DNA from: Lewinellaceae bacterium
GTDB lineage: Bacteria; Bacteroidota; Bacteroidia; Chitinophagales; Saprospiraceae
DNA: 64,000 nt
Direction: 5' to 3'
NCBI GenBank assembly: GCA_020636095.1
Contig: JACJYN010000002.1
Span: forward strand, 744,001 to 808,000
In this document: one piece after another, positions 1-9,429 of the stretch
How the letters are laid out: the number at the start of each line of letters is the position of its first letter
How positions within the stretch are numbered: position 1 is the stretch's first letter
Position numbers and translations under genes: made by a program
Notes under the pieces: model-generated
What the model was told of the DNA's origin: nothing
Seen by the model: the letters and a program-made list of their open reading frames with translations, nothing else
Database searches by the model: none

Positions 1-2
1 CC

Positions 3-929
3 TCTACCGGTTTGCCCCTCCTGTATGTGGGGCTGCCGATGCTGGCCTCCCTGTCGGTGACGCATGGCTTTCTGCCGCCGCACCCAGCGCCAACGGCTAT
101 AGCCGAGATGTTCGACGCGGACATCGGCCTTACCCTGTTGTACGGGCTGATGCTGGCCATCCCGGCGGCAGTGCTGGTGGTGCCTATCTTTTCAAAGCGT
201 TCCCGAAGGCTCCACCCTACCCCGTTGAAGGAATTCTACAACACAGAACTGATCCCGGAAGATCAGCTGCCGGCCTTTTCCACCAGCCTGCTGGCCGCCC
301 TGCTCCCGGTCCTCCTCATTGGCGTTTCCGCAGTACTGCGGTTGTTTTTTGAAGAACAGAGCCTGGTGCGCCGGATCGGGGATGTGGCCGGTAACCCCGT
401 GCTGGCCATGCTGATTTCCGTATTGGCGGCCATTTACCTGCTGGGCATCCGCCGGGGCCGGAAGATGAGCGACATCAGCGATTCTCTGTCCAAAGCAGTA
501 ACCAGTATTACCATGGTACTCCTGATCATCGGCGGCGCCGGCGCCTTGAAGGAGGTGCTGGTGGAAAGCGGGGTGAGCGAATACATCGGCGAGTTGATGA
601 AGGGCTCTGGTTTGTCGCCCCTGCTGCTGGCCTGGCTGATTGCCGCCACCATCCGGGTGAGCGTAGGGTCGGCCACCGTTTCGGGCCTGACGGCTGCCGG
701 CATCGTCCTGCCCCTGGTGGGCCAGAGCGGCGTTTCGCCGGAACTAATGGTGCTGGCCATCGGCGCCGGCAGTATTTTCTTCTCCCATGTCAACGACGGC
801 GGCTTTTGGCTGTTTAAGGAATATTTCAACCTGTCGGTGAAGGATACGATCACTACCTGGTCGCTCATGGAAACGACGGTTTCGGTGGTGGGGCTGGTGG
901 GGGTGTTGTTGCTGAGCATTTTGTTTTGA
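3..929 (+). CDS. GntP-family gluconate:H+ symporter, C-terminal part (5' end outside window)
   Basis: Inner-membrane permease of the gluconate/GntP family, which imports gluconate-like sugar acids by proton symport. The reading frame is open to the left edge, so the start lies outside the window; about 308 residues of a family normally near 440 are present. The stretch TGLPLLYVGLPMLASLSVTH followed by GFLPPHPAP is typical of the family, and a later NDGGFWLFKEYF segment also matches. At least seven hydrophobic helices follow. The substrate cannot be fixed from sequence. The neighbours downstream (RidA, a D-threonine aldolase relative, a dipeptidase) suggest a catabolic setting. Confidence 0.88.
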   Translation, partial: STGLPLLYVGLPMLASLSVTHGFLPPHPAPTAIAEMFDADIGLTLLYGLMLAIPAAVLVVPIFSKRSRRLHPTPLKEFYNTELIPEDQLPAFSTSLLAALLPVLLIGVSAVLRLFFEEQSLVRRIGDVAGNPVLAMLISVLAAIYLLGIRRGRKMSDISDSLSKAVTSITMVLLIIGGAGALKEVLVESGVSEYIGELMKGSGLSPLLLAWLIAATIRVSVGSATVSGLTAAGIVLPLVGQSGVSPELMVLAIGAGSIFFSHVNDGGFWLFKEYFNLSVKDTITTWSLMETTVSVVGLVGVLLLSILF

Positions 930-1199
930 AGAGCTTGCCATCCTGATCATTGTAGCCTCCGAAATACCCATTTCCCCCATCAGTAACAACCTCGAAACCC
1001 TTTTTGAAAGGGTATTAGTCTGCCGTTCTCTCTTGCCGACGGCCTTCCATTAACCAATTTTATCGGTTACAAACACTTGAGGTACGAAATGAAGGCCCCT
1101 TCCTCAACTTTAGCCCCCCTCACTTTACCATCTCTATCTTATCTTTTTTATCTTTCAGGCGCACTGCTTGGCCATTGATGGCCAGGAAAACACATAGTT
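930..1199. other. intergenic region before the RidA gene
   Basis: 270 bases without a convincing gene. It contains a short palindrome TTGGCCATTGATGGCCA just upstream of the RidA start. I see no T-tailed terminator and no clear TAnnTTTG promoter. Confidence 0.4.
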
Positions 1200-1655
1200 A
1201 TGATCGAAACCAAAATCAAAGAGCTCGGCCTGGAACTCCCTCCTCCTCCTCCCCCCGGCGGCATTTACCATCCCGTGGTGATTGTCGATAAGATGCTCTA
1301 TGTCTCCGGGCAGATTCCTATGAGGGCCGATGGCTCGCTCATCACCGGCACAGTGGGCAAAGATATGAGTGTGGAAGAAGGCCAGCGGGCCGCCCGGCAG
1401 GTAGGACTCACCATGCTGGCCACGATCCAGGCCCAGCTCGGCAACCTCGACGGCATCAAAAGGCTGGTCAAGGCCCTGGGCATGGTGAATTGCGAACCCG
1501 GCTTCGGCAGCCAGCCCCTGGTCATCAACGGCTTCAGCGAACTGATGGTGGAATTGCTGGGCGAGCAGAACGGCAAGGGCGCCAGGAGCGCCGTGGGGAT
1601 GATCCTGCCTCGGGGAGTGGCGGTGGAGATTGAAGCGATATTTGAATTGAAGTGA
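1200..1655 (+). CDS. RidA (YjgF/YER057c/UK114) family protein
   Basis: 151-residue cytosolic protein of the RidA superfamily. Members hydrolyse reactive enamine/imine intermediates released by PLP enzymes such as threonine dehydratase; other members have different or unknown roles. The YjgF fold is recognisable in LYVSGQIPMRADGSLITG, in the central helix segment GQRAARQVGLTMLATIQAQL, and in the C-terminal GARSAVGMILPRGVAVEIEA, which holds the arginine expected to bind the substrate carboxylate. The N-terminus has a run of prolines after GLELP, as in the longer RidA subgroup. A PLP-dependent D-amino-acid enzyme lies downstream on the same strand, which fits a clean-up role. Confidence 0.9.
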   Translation: MIETKIKELGLELPPPPPPGGIYHPVVIVDKMLYVSGQIPMRADGSLITGTVGKDMSVEEGQRAARQVGLTMLATIQAQLGNLDGIKRLVKALGMVNCEPGFGSQPLVINGFSELMVELLGEQNGKGARSAVGMILPRGVAVEIEAIFELK

Positions 1656-1778
1656 GGCAACTTATAATTTCTGATGTTTGATTCGCGACGTTTGATTTTT
1701 GATGTGCGCTTTGCGGCTGCTCCGATTTGGAAGTATCCTATCCGGCAGCACATCGAAAATCCCAAATCAAAAATCGCA

Positions 1779-1926
1779 ATAATTATTCAGCAGATGCCTA
1801 TGGATGCACCTGGTGCGAAATTTTGTAGGCTTTTTCTGTAAGAACCCCTTCTCATTCCCCTTGGAAGGGGAAGGTTGGCTTACAAAATTTCGCACCAGGA
1901 GCCAAATCACCATGAAGAATAGTTGC
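1779..1926. mobile_element. 148-bp inverted-repeat element, GTAACTATTCAGCA family, decayed copy
   Basis: The ends are ATAATTATTCAGCA and the reverse complement of TGAAGAATAGTTGC. It is flanked by AAATCGCA (1771-1778) and AAATCCCA (1927-1934), a 7-of-8 match to an 8-bp target duplication. Inside is an inverted pair GCGAAATTTTGTA / TACAAAATTTCGC and the palindromic CCCCTTGGAAGGGG. The better copy is at 9278-9429. There is no coding capacity. The element lies 24 bp upstream of the next gene and creates a false upstream start for it. Confidence 0.7.
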
Positions 1927-1950
1927 AAATCCCAAATCAAAAACCCCAAT

Positions 1951-3057
1951 ATGGAATGGTACCAGATTTCCAATGAAACCGCTGTCCCCTCTCCGGCCAT
2001 GTTGTTATTCCCGGATCGGATTCAAGAGAACATCCGGCGGATGATCGCTATAGCCGGCAGCCCGGAGCGCCTGCGGCCGCACGTCAAAACCCACAAACTG
2101 CCACAGGTGGTACGGATGCAGCTGGAGGCCGGTATTAGCCGCTTCAAGTGTGCCACCATCAGCGAGGCCAAAATGGTAGCCGAAACCGGCGCGGTAGATG
2201 TATTGATGGCGTATCCGCTTTACGGCCCTGCGGTGGATCAGTTGTTCCGGTTGATCGCCAAATACCCCGACACGTTATTTTCCGCCATTGTAGATAATCT
2301 CCGCCACTGCCGTTGGCTGGAAGAGGCCGCCCAGGCCCATGGACATCCGCTGGATGTTTTCCTGGACCTCGATGTGGGCATGGGACGCACCGGCATCCAA
2401 CCCGGCCCGGAAGCGCTGGAATTATACCGCTCCATGGCTCGCTCCCCCTGGCTGCGCCCGCGGGGGCTGCACCTGTACGACGGCCATCTGCACATCCCGG
2501 CCCGGGCGGAGCGGGAAAAGGCCTGCGACAGCAGCTTTGCTCCGGTAACGGAGATGATACAGATTCTGGAAGCCGAAGGCCTGGCGCCGGAGGAAGTGAT
2601 TTGCGGCGGCTCGCCCACCTTTCCCATCCACGCCCAACATCCGGAACGCATGCTGAGCCCCGGTACGACGCTGCTCTGGGATGCACGCTATGCCGGCCAA
2701 TTCAAGGACATGGACTTCCTCCACGCCGCCGTTGCGTTTACCCGGGTCGTCAGCAAGCCCGGAAAAGACAAACTCTGTCTGGATTTGGGCCATAAGGCCA
2801 TCGCCTCGGAGATGCAGCCGCCGCGCGCCGCCTTTTTCGGCGTTCCGGAATACCAGCTGGCCGTGCACAGCGAGGAACACATGGTTATCACCTTTGTAAG
2901 AGCGGCCGATTTCGCGACAGGCGATTGCCTCTACGCTATCCCAACCCACATCTGCCCGACCATGGCCCTGCACGGCCGGGTATGGGCAGTGGAAGGGAAC
3001 CGGACCGGGGAGCAGTGGCCGGTGGTGGCAAGGGAAAGAGCGGTATTTCTAGAATAA
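1951..3057 (+). CDS. D-threonine aldolase / D-serine dehydratase-like PLP enzyme
   Basis: About 368-residue fold-type III PLP enzyme (alanine racemase N-terminal barrel plus the C-terminal metal domain of the D-threonine aldolase/DSD1 family). It is expected to cleave D-threonine or related D-3-hydroxyamino acids to glycine and aldehyde, or to deaminate D-serine. The PLP lysine lies in RPHVKTHKLPQV near residue 46. The C-terminal metal site is visible as PTHICPTMALHGRVW. The frame is open up to 1804, but the first 49 codons come from the inserted repeat, so I start at ATG 1951 (MEWYQISNETAVPSPAML). The exact substrate is inference. Confidence 0.88.
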   Translation: MEWYQISNETAVPSPAMLLFPDRIQENIRRMIAIAGSPERLRPHVKTHKLPQVVRMQLEAGISRFKCATISEAKMVAETGAVDVLMAYPLYGPAVDQLFRLIAKYPDTLFSAIVDNLRHCRWLEEAAQAHGHPLDVFLDLDVGMGRTGIQPGPEALELYRSMARSPWLRPRGLHLYDGHLHIPARAEREKACDSSFAPVTEMIQILEAEGLAPEEVICGGSPTFPIHAQHPERMLSPGTTLLWDARYAGQFKDMDFLHAAVAFTRVVSKPGKDKLCLDLGHKAIASEMQPPRAAFFGVPEYQLAVHSEEHMVITFVRAADFATGDCLYAIPTHICPTMALHGRVWAVEGNRTGEQWPVVARERAVFLE

Positions 3058-3246
3058 AGGGTCTCCAGTGCATGATCAGATGCTAGTGATGCTTGTCCTT
3101 CTGCCTTTCCGGCTTCAGGACGATGCTGCACCTTTACAGGTGGGAGATGCTATAGCTGCTCCACAGCGACATTCCAGCATCCACAGCCCCGGCATGCGCC
3201 GGGATGTCGCTACGCTCCACATCCATAGTAAACACTTCCAAACGAT

Positions 3247-4326
3247 ATGAACAAAGCATCTTATTTCCTCTTCGACGCCCACCTCGACCTGGCGATGAAC
3301 GCCATGGAATGGAACCGCGACCTCACCCGGCCGGTGGCAGATATTCGCGAAAGCGAAAAAGGAATGGCGGACAAACCAGACCGGGGCCAGGGCACGGTCT
3401 CCCTGCCGGCCATGCGCGAGGGCCGGGTGGGCTTGTGCGTGGCCACCCAGATCGCCCGTTACGTCAAAAAAGATAACCCGCTGCCTGGCTGGCATTCCCC
3501 CCAGCAGGCCTGGGCCATGACGCAGGCCCAGCTGGCCTGGTACCGCGCTATGGAAGAGGTCGGGCAACTTACACCCGTAACCGATATTGATTCCCTGGAA
3601 GCCCACTTAAACCGCTGGGAAAACCCGGCCCCGGACGAACCCATCGGCTACATCCTCAGCCTGGAGGGCGCCGATTCCATGGTGACCCTTGGCCATGTAG
3701 AGCGCGCCTGGGAGATGGGGCTGCGCGCCATCGGCCCGGCCCATTACGGCCCGGGCACTTACGCCCAGGGCACCGACGCTACGGGTGGATTGGGCGAGAA
3801 GGGCCGGGCGCTGCTCCGGAAGATGGAGGAACTCAACCTCATCCTGGACGCCACTCACCTGTGTGACGATAGCTTCTGGGAAGCTATGGATCATTTCAAC
3901 GGCCCGGTTTGGGCCAGCCACAGCAACTGCCGCAGCCTCGTACCGCACCACCGGCAGTTTAGCGACGAACAAATCCGGGAACTCATTAGCCGTGGCGCCG
4001 TCATCGGCATGCCCCTGGATGCCTGGATGATGGTTCCGGGATGGGTGCGAGGCGATTCCACTCCGGAGAATACCGGCCTCACCCTGGAAAGGATGGTGGA
4101 TCACATCGATCACATCTGTCAACTGGCGGGCAATGCCGCCCATGTCGGTATTGGCACCGACCTCGACGGCGGCTTCGGCAGGGAGCAATGCCCGGCAGAT
4201 ATCGACACCATAGCCGATCTGCAAAAACTGCCGGCCCTGCTGGAAAAGCGGGGGTATGGCGACACAGACATCAGAAATATCCTGCACCAGAACTGGATCG
4301 ATTTCCTGCGCCGGGCCTGGGTTTGA
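3247..4326 (+). CDS. membrane dipeptidase (peptidase family M19)
   Basis: 359-residue zinc dipeptidase of the M19 (renal dipeptidase) family. These enzymes hydrolyse dipeptides and accept D-residues at the second position. The HxD metal motif is at the N-terminus (FDAHLDLAMNAMEW), followed by WASHSNCRSL and GIGTDLDGGFG, both standard M19 landmarks. There is no signal peptide, so it is probably cytosolic. It follows the D-threonine aldolase relative on the same strand after 189 bp, which suggests that the RidA, aldolase and dipeptidase genes serve peptide and D-amino-acid breakdown. The stop codon is immediately followed by a 49-bp tandem repeat. Confidence 0.92.
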   Translation: MNKASYFLFDAHLDLAMNAMEWNRDLTRPVADIRESEKGMADKPDRGQGTVSLPAMREGRVGLCVATQIARYVKKDNPLPGWHSPQQAWAMTQAQLAWYRAMEEVGQLTPVTDIDSLEAHLNRWENPAPDEPIGYILSLEGADSMVTLGHVERAWEMGLRAIGPAHYGPGTYAQGTDATGGLGEKGRALLRKMEELNLILDATHLCDDSFWEAMDHFNGPVWASHSNCRSLVPHHRQFSDEQIRELISRGAVIGMPLDAWMMVPGWVRGDSTPENTGLTLERMVDHIDHICQLAGNAAHVGIGTDLDGGFGREQCPADIDTIADLQKLPALLEKRGYGDTDIRNILHQNWIDFLRRAWV

Positions 4327-4616
4327 GAACCTTGTGCTGACCCGCCTTGAATAGGTTCTTAAACCTGGCCAGGGTGAACCTTGTGCTGACCCGCCTTGAA
4401 TAGGTTCTTAAACCTGGCCAGGGTGAACCTTGTGCTGACCCGCCTTGAATAGGTTCTTAAACCTGGCCAGGGTGAACCTTGTGCTGACCCGCCTTGAATA
4501 GGTTCTTAAACCTGGCCAGGGTGAACCTTGTGCTGACCCGCCTTGAATAGGTTCTTAAACCTGGCCAGGGTGAACCTTGTGCTGACCCGCCTTGAATAGG
4601 TTCTTAAACCTGGCCA
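4327..4616. repeat. tandem array of a 49-bp unit, six copies
   Basis: Six head-to-tail copies starting at 4327, 4376, 4425, 4474, 4523 and 4572; the last lacks its final bases. The copies look identical. Each contains GAACCT ... AGGTTC (6-bp stem) and the palindrome CCTGGCCAGG. There are no unique spacers, so it is not a CRISPR array. It begins at the base after the dipeptidase stop and ends where a permease remnant begins. Confidence 0.95.
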
Positions 4617-4617
4617 A

Positions 4618-5072
4618 CAAGAACTCCGCACGGAGTGGGCCCGGCTTTTTCCCTTTAAGGCTTACCGCGGCTTTTTCCAGGACGAAATCCTGGCTCAGGA
4701 ACTGACGGTGAGCAACAACATCAAATGGATGCTGTTATTTCAGGCAATAGTGGCTATCCTGCTGGCTCTGACCGGCCTATTCGCCATGGTATCGCTCAAC
4801 GTACTGAAGCGCCTCAAAGAGATCGCCATCCGGCGCATTGTCGGCGCCCGGGCCTGGGATATTGCCTATCTGATCAATAAGAATTACCTCTGGATATTTG
4901 CCCTGGCAGCCGTTTTGGGCGTCGCCGGCGGCGCTTTTTTGCCTGGAAGCTGATGGACAGCATCTTCGCTATCCACGCCGGGCTGCACGCCGGGATGATG
5001 GCCGGGGCGGCTTTGGGGGTGGTGTTCCTGGCGCTGGCTACTATTACTGGACTTTGGACGGCCCCAGGGTAA
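4618..5072 (+). pseudogene. 3' remnant of a MacB/FtsX-like ABC permease, frameshifted
   Basis: Only the C-terminal part of a permease remains. The frame opens directly after the 49-bp array (RTEWARLFPFKAYRGFFQDE), continues through the FtsX C-terminal signature LKEIAIRRIVGARAWDIAYL, then breaks in a T-run near 4937-4942. The rest (AWKLMDSIFAIHAGLHAGMM) continues in another frame to TAA 5070-5072. There is no start codon or N-terminal half. It is related to the permeases at 6699, 12944 and 16274, and the array seems to have replaced its 5' part. Confidence 0.85.
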
Positions 5073-5965
5073 AGTCGGAAATCGGAAGGCGGAAAAGTGC
5101 GAGGGGGGGGGGCATAATTGGCTGGCTTAATTTTTTGGTATGGGGGTTATGAACCGTTGGCTGGGGGCTTGGCCTATAGCACAGCGGTAGATGATGAGAA
5201 AAACAAACGAACAGAACCAAGATTAGGCAAAAAGGTTAAATTGAGAAAAAACGTAACTATTCAGCAATTGGCGATTAGCTGTTGGCTACTCCAAACAAGC
5301 TCTTAAGGGCAGGCGTTTGCTAACCGCTAACCGCCAAAAGCTAACTGCTGAATAGTTACCTTTCTTGTATAATAGAAAGTTTCTCAATAGTTACAGTTTT
5401 AGTGCTTTTACTTGTTCCTCATCACACATAAACATGAGCATATCAACCCATTCGTTAATATTTTCGTAATCCACCAACCTTTCACTGAAAGCCTGCCCCC
5501 TCCCAGCAGATGCGGCTAAGTCAGAGCGCAGTGAAAAACTGCACCCTGACAAAACAACATTGTATACGGAAAACAATCTGGAGTGTTTCAGGCAGAAAAG
5601 ATCAAGGGACCCGAAAAGTTGTAGGGCTAAGCTGGGGAAGGGGGCGTAAGTACCTGGGCTGAAACGTGGGAAATACGTGGAAATGGGCGAAACACCCAAA
5701 CATAGAAGTGCTCATAACATGGGGATATTTTCATGAAAAATAGGTTTTAACCCGATTTATTCATTATTTTAATGATTTTTTCAGCAATTTATACTATATT
5801 GTATCGGATTAAAGTTTAACCCTGATGCCCAATATTGTACAACCTTCTCCAGAAAAAAAGGCAGCCCATGCTGCCGGGACGATTGGTCATTATCCAGTAA
5901 AGCCTTGGAGATATTTGATTGGATTTTTACTTACCGGCCTCCGGGAAACAAAGAAGACAACTAAT
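5073..5965. other. gene-poor stretch with an inverted-repeat element and a possible gene fragment
   Basis: About 890 bases with no intact gene apart from the repeat at 5253-5359. On the minus strand at 5391-5500 a short frame ends in YENINEWVDMLMFMCDEEQV, which looks protein-like and may be the C-terminus of a lost gene, but I cannot name it. The bases before 5966 are AT-rich. Confidence 0.4.
5253..5359. mobile_element. 107-bp inverted-repeat element, GTAACTATTCAGCA family
   Basis: The ends are GTAACTATTCAGCA at 5253 and TGCTGAATAGTTAC ending at 5359. The middle matches the element at 33293-33486 (GGCGATTAGCTGTTGGCTA on the left, AAGGGCAGGCGTTTGCTAAC on the right). Between them CCAAACAAGCTCT is the right end of another inverted-repeat family (AGCNTGTT), so this copy carries the scar of a nested element. 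I see no target duplication. Confidence 0.7.
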
Positions 5966-6343
5966 ATGATCACCATAAAAGTAAGAACCGTCGACGCCGG
6001 CGTCTATTGCCTGCAGCTGCATTACCTGATCGAACACTTCATTGCCGGCAAGAAAAAAGAGGAAATCGACTGGCGCCTGGTCAATACCCTCAACAACCTC
6101 TTCAAAAAATTCGATGCCATCAGCGATATTGTCGATGATATCCTCCCAATCGAATTGACTTCGGAAGAAGCCAGGACATTGTACTTTACGCTGACCCAGA
6201 AAAAATACGCCGCCACCCTGGAAGCCATCCCCGAAGCCATGGAAGGCGGCTTCTACGAAGCCTTCAACCTCATCAAAGATAAAATGATCTTCCAACTGGA
6301 AGCTAAGAGCATGTTTGGAGGTGGTCGTTTGGGCTGCAAATGA
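5966..6343 (+). CDS. small protein of unknown function
   Basis: Not recognised. I start at ATG 5966 (MITIKVRTVDAGVYCLQLHY); a longer frame opens at 5825 but the extra 47 residues have low-quality composition. The body is charged and mostly helical in appearance (IEHFIAGKKKEEIDWRLVN, then LNNLFKKFDAISDIVDD), with no signal peptide or membrane helix, so probably cytosolic. The last residues (after LEAK, SMFGGGRLGCK) are encoded by the left end of the inserted repeat that starts at 6308, so the native C-terminus has been replaced. Confidence 0.55.
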   Translation: MITIKVRTVDAGVYCLQLHYLIEHFIAGKKKEEIDWRLVNTLNNLFKKFDAISDIVDDILPIELTSEEARTLYFTLTQKKYAATLEAIPEAMEGGFYEAFNLIKDKMIFQLEAKSMFGGGRLGCK

Positions 6344-6467
6344 CCGCTTCTGGAACCTCACCTCGCCATTTTTTCGCCCCATAGCACCACTATGAAGCTC
6401 AAAAATAGCTTTGCGAGAACCCAAAATCGACCATTTTCGCTTCCAAAGCACCACCTCCAAACATGCT
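6308..6467. mobile_element. 160-bp inverted-repeat element, AGCATGTTTGGAGG family, diverged copy
   Basis: The ends are AGCATGTTTGGAGG and CCTCCAAACATGCT. It has exactly the length of the two identical copies at 30479-30638 and 33494-33653, and the interior is recognisably related but diverged. The flanks are CTAAG on the left and CTGAA on the right, a decayed version of the CTNAG duplication seen at the other copies. It overlaps the 3' end of the preceding gene and supplies its last codons and stop. Confidence 0.75.
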
Positions 6468-6698
6468 CTGAAGCCGGCGGCCTGATAGCCAACCGCCCCA
6501 CCCCCATTGTCCACATCCGAACAACCATTGTCCGATAACGAACACCTGATGTTTTCAATTGGATTCTAAGTAATTGACAATCAGCATCCAAAGTCTTGGC
6601 ATGAATGTTGGCCTTCTGGGAGCAAAGACAAGCCGTTTTTCCCGCCGGCTCCCATCAAAGCCAGGAAAACGGGTTGTCTTTGCAAAAAAAACTACCCG

Positions 6699-9107
6699 AT
6701 GCTGAAGAACTACCTGAAAATCGTCCTGCGCAACCTATGGAAGAACAAAACTTTCAGCGCTCTTACCATTGGCGGGCTCAGCCTGAGTATGGCGGTCTGC
6801 CTGCTGTTCATCATGCTCATCAAGGGAGCGCATGAGTTCGACAATTTTCATCCTGATGGGGATCGGGTGTACCGCATCCTGACCGATGCGCAACGCAAGG
6901 GTGGTGGCTCGGAGCGCTACGCCACTTCGCCCTATGTGGTAGTCAAGAACCTGACGGAAGGTTACGCCTTTGTAGAAGAATGGACGCCTTTCTGTTCGGC
7001 GCTGCGGGGGGAAGTAAAGCTAGGCGAAAGCATGCTGCCGCTCGAAGGGCTCTTTACCACGCCCTCCTTTTTCGAGGCCTTCGGCTTTCAGCTGGAGCGG
7101 GGAGACCCCGCCACGGCGCTAGCTGAACCCTATTCGCTGGTATTGACCCGAGCCACCGCCGAACGGCTTTTCGGAAAGGAAGACCCCATTGGGCAGACGG
7201 TGGAAATGCCCGGCCTGGAAGCCAGTTTCACCGTCAACGGCCTGCTGGCCGGTTTCCCGGGTAAAACGCACCTGGAGTTTGAAGCACTGGGTTCCTACGC
7301 TACGGTGGCCTCTCTGGAAGCGGCCGGGCAACTCAATAATATAACCAACAACTGGCAGAACTATTATAGCAATTACAACTTCATACGCCTGAAGCCAGAT
7401 GTAGAACCGGAAGCGGTTGAACAGGCATTGGCGGAAGTGGCCGAGGCGGGTTATGGCGGCCTACAGCTGGAAACCCGGGATGCGGGCTACCGTTTTGAGT
7501 TGCAGCCTTTGGGCGAGATTACTCCAGGCCCGATTCTATCCAACAACATGGGGAGGGGGCTGCCGGAGTTCCTGCTGTGGTTCCTGGCAGGGCTGGGGCT
7601 GATCGTCATGCTCTCGGCCTCTTTCAATTACACCAACCTGACCATCGCCCGGGCGGTGGGGCGCATGAAAGAAGTGGGGGTGCGCAAAACCTTTGGCGCC
7701 AGCCGACGGCAGGTATTCTGGCAGTTTATGGCCGAAGCGGTGGTCATAGCACTGATCGCCCTGCTGCTGGCCTACCCCATGCTGAAGCTGGCCATACAGG
7801 CCTTCAACCAGTTGCAGTTCACCGAGTTCACGGATATGAACCTGAAGGAAGGCCTGGCGCTGTACATCTGGTTTGTTTTGTTTGCCGCAATAGTGGGCTC
7901 CCTGGCGGGGCTGCTGCCGGCGGCGGTGCTGTCGAAAACGACCCCGCTGGCCGTCCTGCAAAAGCTGAGCAACCTGAAGCTCATGAAAGGTGTGGGCTTG
8001 CGCAAGGCGCTGTTGGGCATACAACTGTCCGTCTCGCTGGTATTCCTCATCCTGGTCACTATTGCCTGGAAGCAGATCAATTTGGCGATGGCCATGAATT
8101 TTGGATTTGACCAGGCTCGGATACTGAATGTGGAGATGCAGGGCCATGAGTTGGAGAAGCTTCGGCCTGCCTTCGCCTCGGTGAGCGGGGTGGAGCGAAT
8201 CTCCGCTATTTCCCACAGTATGGGCACCTGGGCGGACAGCAAGTCGGACCTCCGGGTACGGGAGGAGGAAGAGCCGGTAGAAGTGCGGGATTATTTCATC
8301 GATGAGTACTACCTCGATAATTTCGGACTGAAGCTGGTGGCGGGGCAAAACTTCCCGGCGGCGCCCGGACAGCAACAGGAGCGCTTTGCGCTGGTCAATG
8401 AAACCTTCCTGAAGCAGTTTCATCTGGGTGCGCCGGCCGAAGCGGCCGGTAAAACTATTTGGGTCGGCGATAGCACCCGCCTGTCCATTCAGGGCGTGCT
8501 GGAGGATTTCTACTACAAGCCGGCAGTCTATAACCTGGAGCCGTTGCTGTTGCGCTACGACCCCGGCCAGTTGAACGTTATGAACCTGAAGATCAACAGC
8601 CAGGATCCCGCCAACGCCATCGCCGCCCTGGAGCGCGCCTGGGAAAAAGTCGATCCGGCGCGGCCTTTCACCTATCAGTTTTTCGATGATGCCGTGCGGG
8701 AAAACTACGCCAACTTTGTCGACCTTGCCTGGATCGTGGGCTTCTTCGCCCTGTTGGGTATTGTGATCGCCCTGATGGGCCTGCTGGGCATCGCCATTTA
8801 CACGGTGGAAACAAGGAGCAAGGAGGTCAGCATTCGCAAGGTACTGGGCGCTAGCATGAAAGATATGATTTGGTTGTTGTCGAAGTCCTATTTTGCATTG
8901 CTGGCCATCGCTGCCCTGGTGGCCATCCCGCTGAGTTTTCTGCTGGGCCGGCAGTTCCTACAGCAGTTTGCCTTTCAGCCCGAGATGACGGCCTGGCTCT
9001 TCCTGCCCGGCATCCTCTTGCTGTTCCTGCTGGTGGCCCTGACGGTGGTTTCGCAGACCTGGCGGGCGGCGGTGAAAAACCCGACGGAGGCGCTGCGGAG
9101 GGAGTGA
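6699..9107 (+). CDS. MacB/FtsX-like ABC transporter permease (intact)
   Basis: 802-residue inner-membrane permease of the large MacB-type family common in Bacteroidota, with two MacB_PCD/FtsX halves. The N-terminal helix follows MLKNYLKIVLRNLWKNKTFS. The first periplasmic domain spans about residues 45-280, the first FtsX core is at about 295-410 (AVGRMKEVGVRKTFGASRRQ), a second periplasmic domain follows, and the C-terminal core is SKEVSIRKVLGASMKDMIWL with the usual ending NPTEALRRE. Such proteins work with a LolD/MacB ATPase in export of small molecules, lipoproteins or in mechanotransmission; the substrate is unknown. It is the only undamaged permease of four here. Confidence 0.9.
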   Translation: MLKNYLKIVLRNLWKNKTFSALTIGGLSLSMAVCLLFIMLIKGAHEFDNFHPDGDRVYRILTDAQRKGGGSERYATSPYVVVKNLTEGYAFVEEWTPFCSALRGEVKLGESMLPLEGLFTTPSFFEAFGFQLERGDPATALAEPYSLVLTRATAERLFGKEDPIGQTVEMPGLEASFTVNGLLAGFPGKTHLEFEALGSYATVASLEAAGQLNNITNNWQNYYSNYNFIRLKPDVEPEAVEQALAEVAEAGYGGLQLETRDAGYRFELQPLGEITPGPILSNNMGRGLPEFLLWFLAGLGLIVMLSASFNYTNLTIARAVGRMKEVGVRKTFGASRRQVFWQFMAEAVVIALIALLLAYPMLKLAIQAFNQLQFTEFTDMNLKEGLALYIWFVLFAAIVGSLAGLLPAAVLSKTTPLAVLQKLSNLKLMKGVGLRKALLGIQLSVSLVFLILVTIAWKQINLAMAMNFGFDQARILNVEMQGHELEKLRPAFASVSGVERISAISHSMGTWADSKSDLRVREEEEPVEVRDYFIDEYYLDNFGLKLVAGQNFPAAPGQQQERFALVNETFLKQFHLGAPAEAAGKTIWVGDSTRLSIQGVLEDFYYKPAVYNLEPLLLRYDPGQLNVMNLKINSQDPANAIAALERAWEKVDPARPFTYQFFDDAVRENYANFVDLAWIVGFFALLGIVIALMGLLGIAIYTVETRSKEVSIRKVLGASMKDMIWLLSKSYFALLAIAALVAIPLSFLLGRQFLQQFAFQPEMTAWLFLPGILLLFLLVALTVVSQTWRAAVKNPTEALRRE

Positions 9108-9277
9108 TATGGGATATGGAGGGGATGGTTGGATCGTCAAAAATGGTTATGGAAGGCGGATTTACACGGGTTTGGCGAATTGCGCGGATCACCAGCCCGT
9201 ATGGACGCGGACTTGCGCGGTGGAGTTGTGTAAAAAGGTTCATTGGAAAAAACAATGCCAAATTTTGTATTTCCCGG

Positions 9278-9429
9278 GTAACTATTCAGCATCGTGGTGA
9301 TTTGACCCCTCAAGCAAAATTTTGTAAGCCGCCCTTCCCCTTCCAAGGGGAATGAGAAGGGGTTCCAGCGGGAAAAAGTCTACAAAATTTTGCGTCAGGC
9401 GTATTTCAGACCCCATGCTGAATAGTAAC
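9278..9429. mobile_element. 152-bp inverted-repeat element with perfect 8-bp target duplication
   Basis: The ends are GTAACTATTCAGCAT and ATGCTGAATAGTAAC. It is flanked on both sides by TTTCCCGG (9270-9277 and 9430-9437), a perfect 8-bp duplication that shows transposition-type insertion. Inside is the inverted pair GCAAAATTTTGTA / TACAAAATTTTGC. It is related to 1779-1926, 5253-5359 and 33293-33486. No coding sequence. Confidence 0.85.

Noticed and set aside
4327..4616. Possible CRISPR array
   Set aside because: The 49-bp units are directly contiguous and identical; there are no variable spacers and no cas genes.
5391..5699. 102-codon minus-strand gene
   Set aside because: Only the last 20-30 residues look protein-like; the rest has random composition. 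Noted as a possible fragment only.
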